This document shows, piece by piece, positions 41,068 to 50,809 of a stretch of DNA of 64,000 bases. A program made the position numbers and the translations under genes. How positions within the stretch are numbered: the stretch's first letter is position 1; each line of letters begins with the position of its first letter. The stretch spans positions 62,001 to 126,000 of the forward strand of contig NZ_LWBP01000134.1 of NCBI RefSeq assembly GCF_002078015.1. Reading direction: 5' to 3'. The notes beneath the pieces are model-generated. The model worked only from the letters and a program-made list of their open reading frames with translations. It was not told where the DNA came from and ran no database searches. The DNA is from Niastella populi. Lineage in GTDB: Bacteria; Bacteroidota; Bacteroidia; Chitinophagales; Chitinophagaceae.

Positions 41068-42381
41068 TTAGTTAGAATCGAAATTTAAAGCGGTGAGCTC
41101 CGTGCTAAAGCTGCTGTTGAATGCAACCAGGCTGTTGAACTTAAGTGTATCCATCCTGAATTGCAGTTTGGGATATTTACTTTGCCAGGCGCCAATGATC
41201 TCATCTATCCGTTGGCGAATAGCCTCGGGGTTGAATTGATTGGCCAGGATGTCATAATACGGAACGGTAAACCCGAGCGCTTCAAAATATTCCCTGTAAC
41301 TGATCTGCATAAATAACAATACAAGATCACTCAGCGGTTTAGGCAAACTGTAAGAGTACTGGCTGAACGACAGGGCATATTCCATTACATTATTGGCAAC
41401 CGTTGGATAGTTGTTATCGCGGTACCAGACCACATTCTGCGCCGCGGCGTTAATGGCGTCAACCACCGTTTGATGGTGTTGCGGAACCACAATTGCGAAA
41501 GTATGTTTAGCCCTGAACAGGAATGGGTAAACCTCCTCCTTCGTTTTGCTCTGCAGCTTTTTGAACCCTTCTATCATGCCCTGGTTGCGTTCCATGGTTT
41601 GTTTTTCATCCTTGCGGTAATAGATCTCAACGATCTTTTCCAGTTCGTTGAGCAATTTGCCGTCAGGACAAATCAAATAATCGATTCGGAAAGCCAGCGA
41701 AAGCAACAGGTAGGCAATTCCACCCGAAAACTTATCGGCATCCAGTGTGGCGATATAATCAAGCGCTTCCTTTATCCAGCGCATCATGAAGCTGTATTTC
41801 ACTTCTTTCTCTGAATCGGGAATGGTAATGATATGCTCGGTATCTACGGTTTGCAGGGCGGCAAACTCCTGTACCAGCAGGTCGTCGAGTTTGTCGGCTT
41901 TAATGGCCAGTTCTTTTAACCCGTAGTATAATTTATTGGGATTGGCTGCTTTTATATCGCTGTCGAACCGCATGCACAACCGTTCGTTGTCGAGGGCATA
42001 ACGGCTGTAATAGAGGCTGAAATTCATTTCAAGCAGGCGGCGCATAACCGGTACGCTGGCTTGCGGCATCCGGGCCAGGGTAATTTCGGCCTTCAGGCTT
42101 TCTTTGTCAAATTCACCGCGAACGATCTTGGAACCCTGAAAGATCTGGAATGTGCCACTATCGTTATTTCGCTGCAGCACCACATTGCGCTCTTTATCAT
42201 CGGCCAGGTAATCAAAAAAGGCATCGATGCTTTCGTAATACGACTGTTGTTTGAACAGGTTATCGGCATCGGTCCAGCGGCGCACTTTTTCTACCGTTTT
42301 GTTATTATCGGAATAGCGGCCAAAAGAGATATCCGGGTTGTCGGGTTTCTTTTTACCTCGTCCGAACAGTTTGTCAAACAT
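41068..42381 (-). CDS. Conserved hypothetical protein, partner of the HtrA-like protease
   Basis: A 437-residue soluble protein from the ATG at 42381 (MFDKLFGRGKKKPDNPD); a start 14 codons upstream is less typical. It is helix-rich overall. The N-terminal third (RWTDADNLFKQQSYYESIDAFFDYL, FQIFQGSKIVRGEFDKESLKAEITLARMP) looks like a YbjN-type module. No catalytic motif is visible. It precedes the protease gene on the same strand with no terminator between; both contain YbjN-like segments, which suggests that they work on the same partner. I cannot name a function. Confidence 0.7.
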   Translation of the reverse strand: MFDKLFGRGKKKPDNPDISFGRYSDNNKTVEKVRRWTDADNLFKQQSYYESIDAFFDYLADDKERNVVLQRNNDSGTFQIFQGSKIVRGEFDKESLKAEITLARMPQASVPVMRRLLEMNFSLYYSRYALDNERLCMRFDSDIKAANPNKLYYGLKELAIKADKLDDLLVQEFAALQTVDTEHIITIPDSEKEVKYSFMMRWIKEALDYIATLDADKFSGGIAYLLLSLAFRIDYLICPDGKLLNELEKIVEIYYRKDEKQTMERNQGMIEGFKKLQSKTKEEVYPFLFRAKHTFAIVVPQHHQTVVDAINAAAQNVVWYRDNNYPTVANNVMEYALSFSQYSYSLPKPLSDLVLLFMQISYREYFEALGFTVPYYDILANQFNPEAIRQRIDEIIGAWQSKYPKLQFRMDTLKFNSLVAFNSSFSTELTALNFDSN

Positions 42382-42920
42382 ATAAGGTTTTATTGTTTTA
42401 GATACAAAATCAGGTTCCTTCAAAAAGCTTAAGGCCTAACGCTCAATGCTTAACGCTTAAACCACGGAATATCGTATTTCACTTTCATTGTATATCTGTT
42501 CTCGCTACGTTAAGCCATTCGTTCTCTGGCTGGTAGAAACCGGCAACAAAGGCAATTAGCGATGCGGCGATGCGCAAGGGCATAAAATTCCTTTACGAAA
42601 GGCTTCCGCTTTCAGCGTTAAGAGCGTTTCCGCCTTTGGCGGATCCAGCATTTTTTTATGGGAAAGCCGCCTTAACCACCCCGGTCGTAATTTGAATGAA
42701 TTTTGCCGTTTTGCAGTTAACCGGTGCCGACGACCTGCTTATGCTTCCTACGGTTTGGAATGTGGCGTTTTTTGAAAACGGCACCCGGTACACATTTCAG
42801 GGGCCGGTTTTTCAATACCGTTGAAAGGCAAGATAGCATATTTGTGGATTTCGTGTTTTAAAAAAACCGGGTAATTTATTCAGTCAGAACCCTATATTTG
42901 CTCAAATCTTAATCAGTTAT
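42382..42920. other. Gap with the dnaN promoter
   Basis: About 540 bp without a gene. A TAnnTTTG box, TATATTTG (42893-42900), lies 20 bp before dnaN and is its likely -7 element. Farther upstream there are only degenerate GC-rich stretches with short inverted repeats. Confidence 0.5.
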
Positions 42921-44036
42921 ATGAAGTTTATCGTTTCATCTTCGGCCTTATTGAAACAATTACAACAGATTAGCGGGGTGATCAATGCCAATACGGTGCT
43001 GCCTATCCTGGAAGATTTTTTGTTCGATGTACAAAAAAATCAACTATCGGTAGTTGCCACTGATCTGGAAACAGTAATGAAAATTCAGCTGGAGGTTGAG
43101 GCGAAAGATGCCGGCCGTGTTTGTATCCCGGCCAAGATCCTGATGGATTCACTGAAGAACATTCCCGAGCAGCCGCTCACTTTCAATATCGATAAGAACT
43201 ACGCTGTTGAAATAACCAGCGATAATGGTAAGTATAAAGTGATGGGTGAAAACCCCGATAACTTCCCTAAAGACCCGGTGGCCGATGATACCAATTCATT
43301 CACCGTTTCTTCTGCGGCCCTGGTAACCGCCATCAATAAAACCCTGTTCGCCGTAAGTAACGATGATCTTCGTCCGGCCATGACAGGGGTGTTCTTCGAA
43401 ATGGATAAAAAAGGTTTGCAGTTCGTTGCTACCGATGCACATCGCCTTGTTCGTTACAAACGTACAGATGTAAGCTGTCCGAAAACCGATTCGCTCATCG
43501 TACCTAAAAAACCGCTTACGTTGTTGAAAGCAGCCATGCCGGTGAACGATGATGAGCTTACCATCAGTTATAACAGCAACCACCTTTTCGTTACCCATGG
43601 CACTACCCAGTTAAGCTGCCGGCTTATCGATGCGCGTTTCCCCGATTATAAAGTGGTTATCCCTACCGATAACCCCTATAAATTAACGGTTAACCGCACC
43701 GATTTTCAAGGCGCGTTACGCCGGGTTGGAATTTTCAGTAACAAAAGCACCAACCAGGTTGTATTAAGTATCAGCGGCAGCCAGTTGCAGTTAACGGCCC
43801 AGGATATCGACTTTTCGTTTGAAGGTAACGAACGTATGAAATGTCAGTACAATGGTGAAGATCTGCAGATCGCCTTCAACGCCAAATTCCTGATCGAAAT
43901 GTTGAACGCTACCGATACTGATGATATTACTGTTGAATTATCAACGTCAACCAAGGCCGGTATCATTCGCCCCGGTGACCAGGACGAAAATGAAGAACTG
44001 CTGATGCTGGTTATGCCTTTAATGTTAAACACCTGA
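42921..44036 (+). CDS. dnaN: DNA polymerase III sliding clamp (beta subunit)
   Basis: A 371-residue protein, the usual length. It forms the ring that tethers DNA polymerase III. Three repeated clamp folds are recognisable; typical blocks are NTVLPILEDFLFDV near 22, ATDLETVMKI near 46, FVATDAHRLVRYK near 170, FPDYKVVIP near 238 and the end EELLMLVMPLML. It stands alone here and not beside dnaA or recF, as is common in Bacteroidota. A clear terminator follows. Confidence 0.96.
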   Translation: MKFIVSSSALLKQLQQISGVINANTVLPILEDFLFDVQKNQLSVVATDLETVMKIQLEVEAKDAGRVCIPAKILMDSLKNIPEQPLTFNIDKNYAVEITSDNGKYKVMGENPDNFPKDPVADDTNSFTVSSAALVTAINKTLFAVSNDDLRPAMTGVFFEMDKKGLQFVATDAHRLVRYKRTDVSCPKTDSLIVPKKPLTLLKAAMPVNDDELTISYNSNHLFVTHGTTQLSCRLIDARFPDYKVVIPTDNPYKLTVNRTDFQGALRRVGIFSNKSTNQVVLSISGSQLQLTAQDIDFSFEGNERMKCQYNGEDLQIAFNAKFLIEMLNATDTDDITVELSTSTKAGIIRPGDQDENEELLMLVMPLMLNT

Positions 44037-44074
44037 TCGCTATTTTTATATATTTACTTCGCTATTAATACAGC

Positions 44075-44101
44075 AATCCCGCTTCAGGCGGGATTTTTTT
44101 A
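44075..44101 (+). terminator. Terminator of dnaN
   Basis: Stem AATCCCGC / GCGGGATT with loop TTCAG, then seven T, 40 bp after the stop. Confidence 0.88.
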
Positions 44102-44297
44102 TTTTACAGAATGGCCGAAAATAAAATCCGATCAAAAAGGTCATAAAGGAAGTACAGTTTACATTTTTTTTGATAGTGAAAATTATTAACCCTCCCCACT
44201 TAATGAATTAGGCGGCTCCACATGCTTTTAAACCCCCCGCGCCTCATCTCCTGACGGATTTTTTAGCGTAAATTACTGGTACAAACGATGTACTGCC

Positions 44298-45116
44298 ATG
44301 GACGTTTTTATGCAATTTTGGGAGAATATCGCCCCCTGGCAACGAATGGCCATTCTGATGGGCGGCATGATCTTATTCTGGCTGATTGAGGGATATTACC
44401 CTCTTTTCCGGTTTTCGTGGAAACGGTACAAACATGCGGGGGTAAACCTCGTATTCCTGTTCACCACCGTGGTATTGAATATCGTTTTAGGCTCCATCAC
44501 CATCATTGCCTGTAAATGGGTCACCGACCATGAATTCGGTTTACTAAATCTGTTCGATCTTCCTCTTTGGGCCAATATAATTCTGAGCCTGTTGTTTATG
44601 GATTTCTTCGCCCAGTATGCACCGCACTACATGATGCACAAGGTGAAGTTCATGTGGAAGTTTCATATGATCCATCACAGCGATACCAAGGTTGATGTTA
44701 CTACCGGTACCCGCCATCACCCCGGCGAATGGATCTTCAGGGAATGCTTTACGATCATCGGCGTGTACATGATAGGGCTTTCGATCGGCATGTATTTTCT
44801 GTACCGGAGCATGTCGGCCATCTTTACGCATTTCAATCATGCCAACATCAGGGTTCCGCTCTGGCTCGATAAACCTATTAGCTGGATCTTCGTTTCGCCC
44901 AATATGCACAAGGTGCATCACCATTATAAACGCCCGTATACCGATACCAACTACGCGAATATTTTCTCCCTGTGGGACCGCCTCTTCGGCACCTTTGCCT
45001 ATACCGATCCCAAACAATTACATTATGGGTTAGATGTGCTGGAAGATAGTACTGATGAGAGTCTTTCGTATCAATTGAAGCTTCCCTTTAATAAGAATAT
45101 AAAGACCGACTATTAA
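44298..45116 (+). CDS. Sterol desaturase/fatty acid hydroxylase-family protein
   Basis: A 272-residue membrane di-iron enzyme. The histidine clusters that bind the metal are all present: HYMMH near 111-115, HMIHH near 124-128, RHHP near 139, the HFNHAN block and HKVHHH near 204-209. Four hydrophobic segments frame them. Members hydroxylate or desaturate lipids and sterol-like substrates at the membrane. Bacterial relatives of this size modify fatty acyl or ether-lipid chains. The substrate is unknown. Confidence 0.9.
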   Translation: MDVFMQFWENIAPWQRMAILMGGMILFWLIEGYYPLFRFSWKRYKHAGVNLVFLFTTVVLNIVLGSITIIACKWVTDHEFGLLNLFDLPLWANIILSLLFMDFFAQYAPHYMMHKVKFMWKFHMIHHSDTKVDVTTGTRHHPGEWIFRECFTIIGVYMIGLSIGMYFLYRSMSAIFTHFNHANIRVPLWLDKPISWIFVSPNMHKVHHHYKRPYTDTNYANIFSLWDRLFGTFAYTDPKQLHYGLDVLEDSTDESLSYQLKLPFNKNIKTDY

Positions 45117-45221
45117 ACAGTTTGTGGTTTATGGTTTGTGGTTGCCCGAAATTTAGAGGGCCCGATTAATTGCAGGCATGCTGCAATAGCAGAACCACAA
45201 ACAACAAACCATAAACTTTTA
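45117..45221. repeat. Inverted repeat between convergent genes
   Basis: AGTTTGTGGTTTATGGTTTG at the left and a near-complement (AACCACAAACAACAAACCATAAAC) at the right form a long imperfect hairpin. It may end transcription from both sides or be a dispersed intergenic repeat. Confidence 0.5.
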
Positions 45222-46187
45222 TTATTGCTGTTGCTGTATCATTTCCATATACCTTCTGTACGAATTATCGTCACTTTTGTTACCGCCGTTGGTAATTGGA
45301 TGCGGCATTAAGATAGTGGCATGGTCGTCCTGCACATGGCCGTCTTCGTAACTTACCGAAACGCCTACTTCGAGGCTGTGGTTGGAAGTGCCTTTATAAG
45401 TTCCTTTTACGGGCGAACAGTCGCTGAAGTTGCGGCCAACCGCCAGCCGAACATGCAGGTCGTTCACAAAACAATTATTGGTGGGATCGAGGCCCAGCCA
45501 GCCATAGTTGGGAATATAAGCCTCTACCCAGGCATGGGTAGCGCCTTCGCCGCGCATGCCGTTGCGGTTGGGACAAATATACCCGCTTACGTAGCGGGCG
45601 GGAATACTGATCATACGCAGCATCACCAGTAAGATGTGGGCAAAGTCCTGGCAAACGCCGGCTTTCAGTTTCCAGATTTCGTCGGGCGTGGTTTCCACAC
45701 TGGTTACACCCTGTATATATTGAAATTCCTTGTAAACATATTCGTTCAGCTTTTGCGCTGCAACCAGCGGCGTAACCTGCATGTATTGCCCTACCTGCGT
45801 ATCGCTTTTTATTTCACCAACTGCTTCACAGCTTTCCTGCTTAAGAAAATCAATGAACGGCACCTGGGATCTAATAGCCTGTAAACCGGCCCATTGCTCT
45901 TCTTTGGGAATGGTATCATCGGGCAGGGGCCTGCTTTTGGTTACCACCTCAATTTTTGAGTCGATCTTCAGTTCGCTGTGCGCACCGGTAAACATGAACG
46001 ACCCTACTTCATTTCCATAATAATCCTTGTAAACATCTACGGCAGGTTCCCCGGTGATAACGAGGTCCTGTTTCAAAACTGTCTGGTATTCATCCTTTAC
46101 AGGGAACAAAATGATCTGGTTGGCGCTATCGCGAACCGGCACCTCGTAAGTATACCTGGTAACGTGATGAATTTTGAATTGTGGCAT
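45222..46187 (-). CDS. Transglutaminase-like protein
   Basis: A 321-residue protein from the ATG at 46187 (MPQFKIHHVTRYTYEVPVRDS). An N-terminal beta domain (Bact_transglu_N) precedes a papain-like transglutaminase core with the catalytic triad in AGVCQDFAH (Cys), THAWVEAYIP (His) and LDPTN (Asp). It is the last gene of a three-gene unit with an alpha-E protein and a circularly permuted ATP-grasp enzyme. In such clusters the enzymes are predicted to build or cleave unusual peptide bonds. No signal peptide, so cytoplasmic. Confidence 0.88.
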   Translation of the reverse strand: MPQFKIHHVTRYTYEVPVRDSANQIILFPVKDEYQTVLKQDLVITGEPAVDVYKDYYGNEVGSFMFTGAHSELKIDSKIEVVTKSRPLPDDTIPKEEQWAGLQAIRSQVPFIDFLKQESCEAVGEIKSDTQVGQYMQVTPLVAAQKLNEYVYKEFQYIQGVTSVETTPDEIWKLKAGVCQDFAHILLVMLRMISIPARYVSGYICPNRNGMRGEGATHAWVEAYIPNYGWLGLDPTNNCFVNDLHVRLAVGRNFSDCSPVKGTYKGTSNHSLEVGVSVSYEDGHVQDDHATILMPHPITNGGNKSDDNSYRRYMEMIQQQQ

Positions 46188-46217
46188 GGTTGGCAAAAAT
46201 ACAGGTTCCTTACTGTT

Positions 46218-47153
46218 TTAACTATATGCAAAACAACATTGATTCAGTGCATTGGCAATGGCGTACAGATCATTTTTGATGTCAACCAGATACTGATGCA
46301 GGTTTTGACTAATGATCGTTTCCGCCGTTGAGTAACGAACCTTGCTCAGCAGTTTGCCGATCATAAAATCGAGCTGCTGGTAATTGTTCACTTTGCCTTC
46401 TTTTTTCAGCCGGTCGAAATAGCGTTGCAGCCGGGTGATGGAGTATATAATGGAGCGGGGAAAATGATCGTTAAGTACTACCTGTTCAATTACGTTGCGG
46501 GCATCAAAACCCGTGCGATAGGTTTTCAGGTACAATTCATAACCGGCAATGGAAAGCAACAGATACTTCCAGTAAGGCGCATCGGCCGCGGTATCGGAAT
46601 TATACTGGTTATTGATGAACCGTACATTCAAAATGTCAACCGATAAAATGGCGCGTTCGAGGAACTTCCCGATATTCATAAAAGAATATCCTTCCCCGCG
46701 CGACATGGTAATATCGGCCGTTCCGTAATAAAGCAAACCCTGTTTTATCAGCACATCCAGGATGGTGATAGGATCGTCTTTCTGCAACCAGTGGGTCAGC
46801 CATTCTTCTTTGGTGGTATGGTAGTAGTCGTTCAGGCACTGCCATAGTTCCTTGGTGATGTGGTCCTGCACACTGCGGGCGTTTTCCCGGGCGCGGGTCA
46901 CAATGTTCACCACGGCATTGGGATTTCCTTTATCGGCAACAATGTATTGCAGAATGCCGCGGGGATTTGTTTCCAGTTGTTTGGCTTCGGTTTCTTCGAG
47001 GTAGGTGAACAGCCGAAGTACCGGCCGCCACGAAAATTCTGAGATGCTATCCTGCGAATAGGCATAATTCACCTTCAGCATTCGTAAAATACCATCGCTG
47101 CGTTCAATGTAACGGCTCATCCAGTATAAACTATCGGCTACTCTACTAAGCAT
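46218..47153 (-). CDS. Alpha-E domain protein
   Basis: A 311-residue all-helical protein beginning MLSRVADSLYWMSRYIERSDGILRMLKVNY, the signature of the alpha-E family. Later blocks (ARENARSVQDHITKELWQCLNDYY, GEGYSFMNIGKFLERA) agree. It has no known catalytic motif and is thought to assist the ATP-grasp partner. It lies between the ATP-grasp and transglutaminase genes on the same strand, 30 bp before the latter. Confidence 0.9.
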   Translation of the reverse strand: MLSRVADSLYWMSRYIERSDGILRMLKVNYAYSQDSISEFSWRPVLRLFTYLEETEAKQLETNPRGILQYIVADKGNPNAVVNIVTRARENARSVQDHITKELWQCLNDYYHTTKEEWLTHWLQKDDPITILDVLIKQGLLYYGTADITMSRGEGYSFMNIGKFLERAILSVDILNVRFINNQYNSDTAADAPYWKYLLLSIAGYELYLKTYRTGFDARNVIEQVVLNDHFPRSIIYSITRLQRYFDRLKKEGKVNNYQQLDFMIGKLLSKVRYSTAETIISQNLHQYLVDIKNDLYAIANALNQCCFAYS

Positions 47154-47395
47154 TAATCAGTACGTTGTTTTAGTTACAAATTCTCGGGTAACAAGTTTGC
47201 GGTTACCATATAATAAAAGATTAAAGCAAAGGCAACGAGCAAAGCAAACAGCCTAAAGCTGAAAGCAAAACATGGAATTGCCATTTCTCATTTCCTGTTT
47301 TCCACTTCGACATTTAACATTGGACATTCGATATTCAACATTTCTGTGTTACCTTCTTCATTTCTCAGTTCCTTATTTCTAATTTCTCATTTCCA
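47154..47395. repeat. 240-bp gap with dispersed intergenic motif
   Basis: No gene. It contains CGACATTTAACATTGGACAT followed by TTCGATATTCAACA, a low-complexity motif repeated with variation near 32705 and 50730-50800. There is no clear terminator, so the flanking genes may still be one transcript. Confidence 0.4.
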
Positions 47396-48844
47396 TTACC
47401 CCGCCAGCACCCACGTATCCTTACTGCCTCCGCCCTGCGATGAATTCACCACCAGTGATCCTTCGCGCAGCGCTACCCTCGTTAAACCGCCCGGCACAAT
47501 TTCAATCCCGTCTGGCCCGCATAAGGCATATGGCCGAAGGTCAACCCGGCGGGGCTGCAGTTTTCCCTGCATATAACAGGGCGCCGATGATAAGCTTATG
47601 ATGGGTTGTGCAATAAACTGACGCGGGTCTTTATTGATGGCCGCGCAATAATTCGTAATTTCTTCTTCACTGGCATTATTGCCCATCAACATGCCATAAC
47701 CACCGCTTTCATTGGTCTTTTTCACTACCATGTTGGTGATATTGTCAAAAACAAATTGCCGTTGGTCCCGGTTATCGAGGTGATAGGTAGGCACGTTCTT
47801 TAATATGGGTTCCTCGTTCAGGTAATATTTTATCATGTCGGGTACATAACAATAAATGGCCTTATCGTCGGCCACTCCATTGCCCACAGCATTTACGATG
47901 GCCACATTGCCTTTGCGATAGGCATTCATGATACCCGAAACACCCAATACGCTGTTGGGATTAAAAGCAAGCGGGTCGAGGAATTCATCATCTACACGGC
48001 GGTAAATAACATCTACCTGTTGCAGGCCATAGGTGGTTTTCATATAAACCCGGTGGTTATCCACAACCAGGTCGCGCCCTTCCACCAGTTCTACCCCCAT
48101 AAGCCGGGCCAGCGTGGTATGTTCAAAATAAGCTGAATTATAAATACCGGGTGTTAATAAAACAATGGTGGGATTGGCTATTTGCCGCGGAGAAAAAGAA
48201 ACCAGGTTCCTGTGCAAAATATTAGGATATTCTATTACACTTCGCACATTGTTCTGGGGCAGCAGGTCGGGAAAAATGCGTTTGGTTATTTCACGGTTCT
48301 CCAGCATATAGCTTACGCCGCTTGGCGTTCGCAGGTTATCTTCCAGTATATAAAACGAACCATCGTTGTTGCGAATGAGATCGATACCGGCAATATGTAC
48401 ATACAGATCGTACGGCACCGAAAGATTATACATTTCGCGCAAATAATGCGGACAACTATATATCATGTCAATGGGCACTACCCCATCTTTCAATATGAAC
48501 TGGTTGTGATAAACGTCTTTCAGAAAAAGGTTCAGGGCCTTTAGCCGTTGTTTGATGCCTTTTTCGATATGCTCCCACTCGGCGGAGGTAATGATACGTG
48601 GAATTATATCGAATGGAAATATTTTTTCGATGCCCTCGCCGCTGCTGTAAACGGTGAACGTAATGCCCTGGCTCATAAACAGCCGTTTGGCCAGCTCTTC
48701 TTTTTTATTCAGTTCTTCGAGGCTCAATTGCTGCATAAATGCCACCACCCGCTGGTATTGCTCACGAACAGAAGCGTCCATGTACATTTCGTCCCAGGTA
48801 TTGGTATCGACAAAATAAGTCTTCAGCAATTCGGTGGCTTGCAT
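47396..48844 (-). CDS. Circularly permuted ATP-grasp type 2 protein
   Basis: A 482-residue protein from the ATG at 48844 (MQATELLKTYFVDTNTWDEM); the frame is open 33 codons farther but that part is unlike protein. Typical segments are GIDLIRNNDGSFYILEDNLRTPSGVSYMLENRE and VNAVGNGVADDKAIYCYVPDMIKYYLNEEPIL, with the ATP-binding NESGGYGMLMG. ATP-grasp enzymes join carboxylates to amines via acyl phosphates. With the alpha-E and transglutaminase genes downstream it forms a conserved cluster predicted to make a peptide tag or modification. The product is unknown. Confidence 0.9.
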   Translation of the reverse strand: MQATELLKTYFVDTNTWDEMYMDASVREQYQRVVAFMQQLSLEELNKKEELAKRLFMSQGITFTVYSSGEGIEKIFPFDIIPRIITSAEWEHIEKGIKQRLKALNLFLKDVYHNQFILKDGVVPIDMIYSCPHYLREMYNLSVPYDLYVHIAGIDLIRNNDGSFYILEDNLRTPSGVSYMLENREITKRIFPDLLPQNNVRSVIEYPNILHRNLVSFSPRQIANPTIVLLTPGIYNSAYFEHTTLARLMGVELVEGRDLVVDNHRVYMKTTYGLQQVDVIYRRVDDEFLDPLAFNPNSVLGVSGIMNAYRKGNVAIVNAVGNGVADDKAIYCYVPDMIKYYLNEEPILKNVPTYHLDNRDQRQFVFDNITNMVVKKTNESGGYGMLMGNNASEEEITNYCAAINKDPRQFIAQPIISLSSAPCYMQGKLQPRRVDLRPYALCGPDGIEIVPGGLTRVALREGSLVVNSSQGGGSKDTWVLAG

Positions 48845-48972
48845 ACAAATTAGTTTGGTTATGTCAATGACTGGCAGGCAAATCGCTGGAGGAAAAAAGC
48901 AGCTCTTTCCAAATATAATGAAATGAGTGCGTTTAGCCATCATTCATTACTGCTTTTCTTATCTTTATCCCG

Positions 48973-49701
48973 ATGAAAAAAATTGCAATGATCCCGGCCC
49001 GCTATGCGGCAACCCGGTTTCCTGCCAAACTGATGCAGCAGCTGGGTAATAAAACTGTTATTCGTCACACCTATGATAATACCGTAGCCACGGATTTATT
49101 CGATGAAGTATGGGTAGTGACCGATAGTGAAATTATTTATAATGAAATTGTTTCAAATGGCGGCAGGGCCTGTATGAGCCGGCAGCAGCATGAAAGCGGC
49201 AGCGACCGTATTGCCGAAGCAGTGGCCGACATAGAAACGGATATTGTAGTGAATGTGCAGGGCGATGAACCGTTTGTAAAAAAAGAACCCCTTCAAAAAC
49301 TGCTTCAGGTATTTGAGGGCGAAGCGGGTGAAAAAATACAGGTAGCATCCCTGATGCAGGTGCTGAAAGAACCGCAATTCATTGCCGACCCCAATTATGT
49401 GAAAGTAGCGGTTGACAAACATATGAACTCGCTTTTTTTCAGCAGAAGCATCATACCCTATCCACGTAACAACGAAGCGGTGATCACCTATTATGAACAT
49501 ATTGGTGTATATGCCTTTCGCAAAGAGGCCCTGATGAGCTTTACCACCTGGCCCATGACCCCATTGGAAGCGGCTGAAAAAATTGAATGTCTCCGTTATC
49601 TCGAAAATGGCGTTCCATTAAAAATGGTCGTTACCGATTATATGGGTGTAGAAATTGATACGCCCGAAGACCTGGAAAGAGCAGCCAGACTATTACAATA
49701 G
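48973..49701 (+). CDS. kdsB: 3-deoxy-manno-octulosonate cytidylyltransferase (CMP-KDO synthetase)
   Basis: A 242-residue nucleotidyltransferase that activates KDO with CTP for lipid A-core assembly. The start IPARYAATRFPAKLMQQLGNK near 7-27 is the KdsB signature, followed by the CTP/Mg site near SRQQHESGSDRIAEAV and VNVQGDEPFV. The Asp of the metal site lies in QGDEP near 97. Length is normal. It shows that the organism makes LPS or lipooligosaccharide. A KdnB-like KDO dehydrogenase is encoded 3.8 kb downstream. Confidence 0.95.
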   Translation: MKKIAMIPARYAATRFPAKLMQQLGNKTVIRHTYDNTVATDLFDEVWVVTDSEIIYNEIVSNGGRACMSRQQHESGSDRIAEAVADIETDIVVNVQGDEPFVKKEPLQKLLQVFEGEAGEKIQVASLMQVLKEPQFIADPNYVKVAVDKHMNSLFFSRSIIPYPRNNEAVITYYEHIGVYAFRKEALMSFTTWPMTPLEAAEKIECLRYLENGVPLKMVVTDYMGVEIDTPEDLERAARLLQ

Positions 49702-49804
49702 ATAAATTTCCCGTACTTAACCCTTACAGCGCATACGAACTATGGCAATTTGGCCTTTCGAATGTGCTAAATGTATTAATTTAATCGCTTATTCAACCAA
49801 CATC

Positions 49805-50716
49805 ATGACGCAACCACTTTGGGGTATCGACCTGGGAGGCACAAAAATAGAAGGGGTAATCGTTCCTTCATTAGACAACCCGCAGCCCATTTTAAGGACC
49901 CGCATCGATACGGAAGGACAAAAGGGATATGAACACGTTGTTAACCAGATAGACAGGCTGGTACAAACGATGAAGCAGCAATCAGGTCTGCAGCCATCTG
50001 CCATTGGAATAGGAACGCCCGGCGTGCTGGACCCTATTCTTCAGACAATGAAAAATTGTAACAGCACTGCCCTGAATGGACAGCCGCTAAAAAAAGACCT
50101 CGAAACAAAACTCGGACTTCCCTGTGTACTGGCCAACGATGCCAATTGTTTTGCCCTTGCCGAAACGCACTGGGGCGTGGTAAAACAAAAAGCGCCCGAT
50201 GCCAAAATGGTGTTCGGCATTATTATGGGTACCGGCGTTGGCGGTGGTATTGTAATAAATGGCCATGTGTGGAACGGGAAACACGGTATCGGCGGTGAAT
50301 GGGGGCATAACTTTCTCGATGAATCGGGCGGTCCCTGTTATTGCGGCCGTTCAGGTTGTGTAGAAACGGTATTGTCGGGCCCCGGTTTGCAACGGTACTA
50401 TAAAAGCATTACCGGTTCCATGCTTTCATTGAAAGATATTCTGGCCCATGCCGTGCAGGGGAATGATCAGGCCGCTGTAAAAACCATCGAGCGATTGAAC
50501 CATTTTTTTGGTAAAGCGGTTTCGGTGATCACCAATATGCTCGATCCTGATGTAATTGTTGTGGGTGGTGGCGTTGGCAATATCGACAGTATATACACTG
50601 CGGGCGTTGAATCGCTGCATAAATTCATTTTCAATAACCGGGTCGACGTTCAGATATTAAAACCCAGCCTCGGCGACAGTGCCGGCGTTTTTGGCGCTGC
50701 GGCCCTGGTGGCCTAA
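49805..50716 (+). CDS. ROK-family sugar kinase
   Basis: A 303-residue kinase from the ATG at 49805. The ATP motif GIDLGGTKIEGVI is at 6-18; the ROK zinc motif GHNFLDESGGPCYCGRSGCVE holds His and three Cys near 165-185; the second ATP motif is near IVVGGGVGN. It has no HTH, so it is an enzyme and not a repressor. Likely substrates are glucose or N-acetylated hexoses (glucokinase or NagK type). An open frame 21 codons upstream lacks protein character. The gap to kdsB is about 100 bp, so co-transcription is possible. Confidence 0.9.
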   Translation: MTQPLWGIDLGGTKIEGVIVPSLDNPQPILRTRIDTEGQKGYEHVVNQIDRLVQTMKQQSGLQPSAIGIGTPGVLDPILQTMKNCNSTALNGQPLKKDLETKLGLPCVLANDANCFALAETHWGVVKQKAPDAKMVFGIIMGTGVGGGIVINGHVWNGKHGIGGEWGHNFLDESGGPCYCGRSGCVETVLSGPGLQRYYKSITGSMLSLKDILAHAVQGNDQAAVKTIERLNHFFGKAVSVITNMLDPDVIVVGGGVGNIDSIYTAGVESLHKFIFNNRVDVQILKPSLGDSAGVFGAAALVA

Positions 50717-50809
50717 CAAAAAATAATGAATGTCGAATATCAAATGTTGAAGTTATTTTCACTTCATTATTCGTAATTCGACATTCATTATTCAACATTG
50801 TTTTCGCCT
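50717..50809. repeat. Inverted/dispersed repeat between convergent genes
   Basis: GAATGTCGAATATCAA near 50739 and TTCGACATTC near 50777 form an imperfect inverted repeat, a variant of the intergenic motif seen near 32705 and 47310. Confidence 0.4.

Noticed and set aside
44544-45017. 157-residue ORF antisense to the hydroxylase gene
   Set aside because: It is a shadow of the His-rich hydroxylase reading frame.
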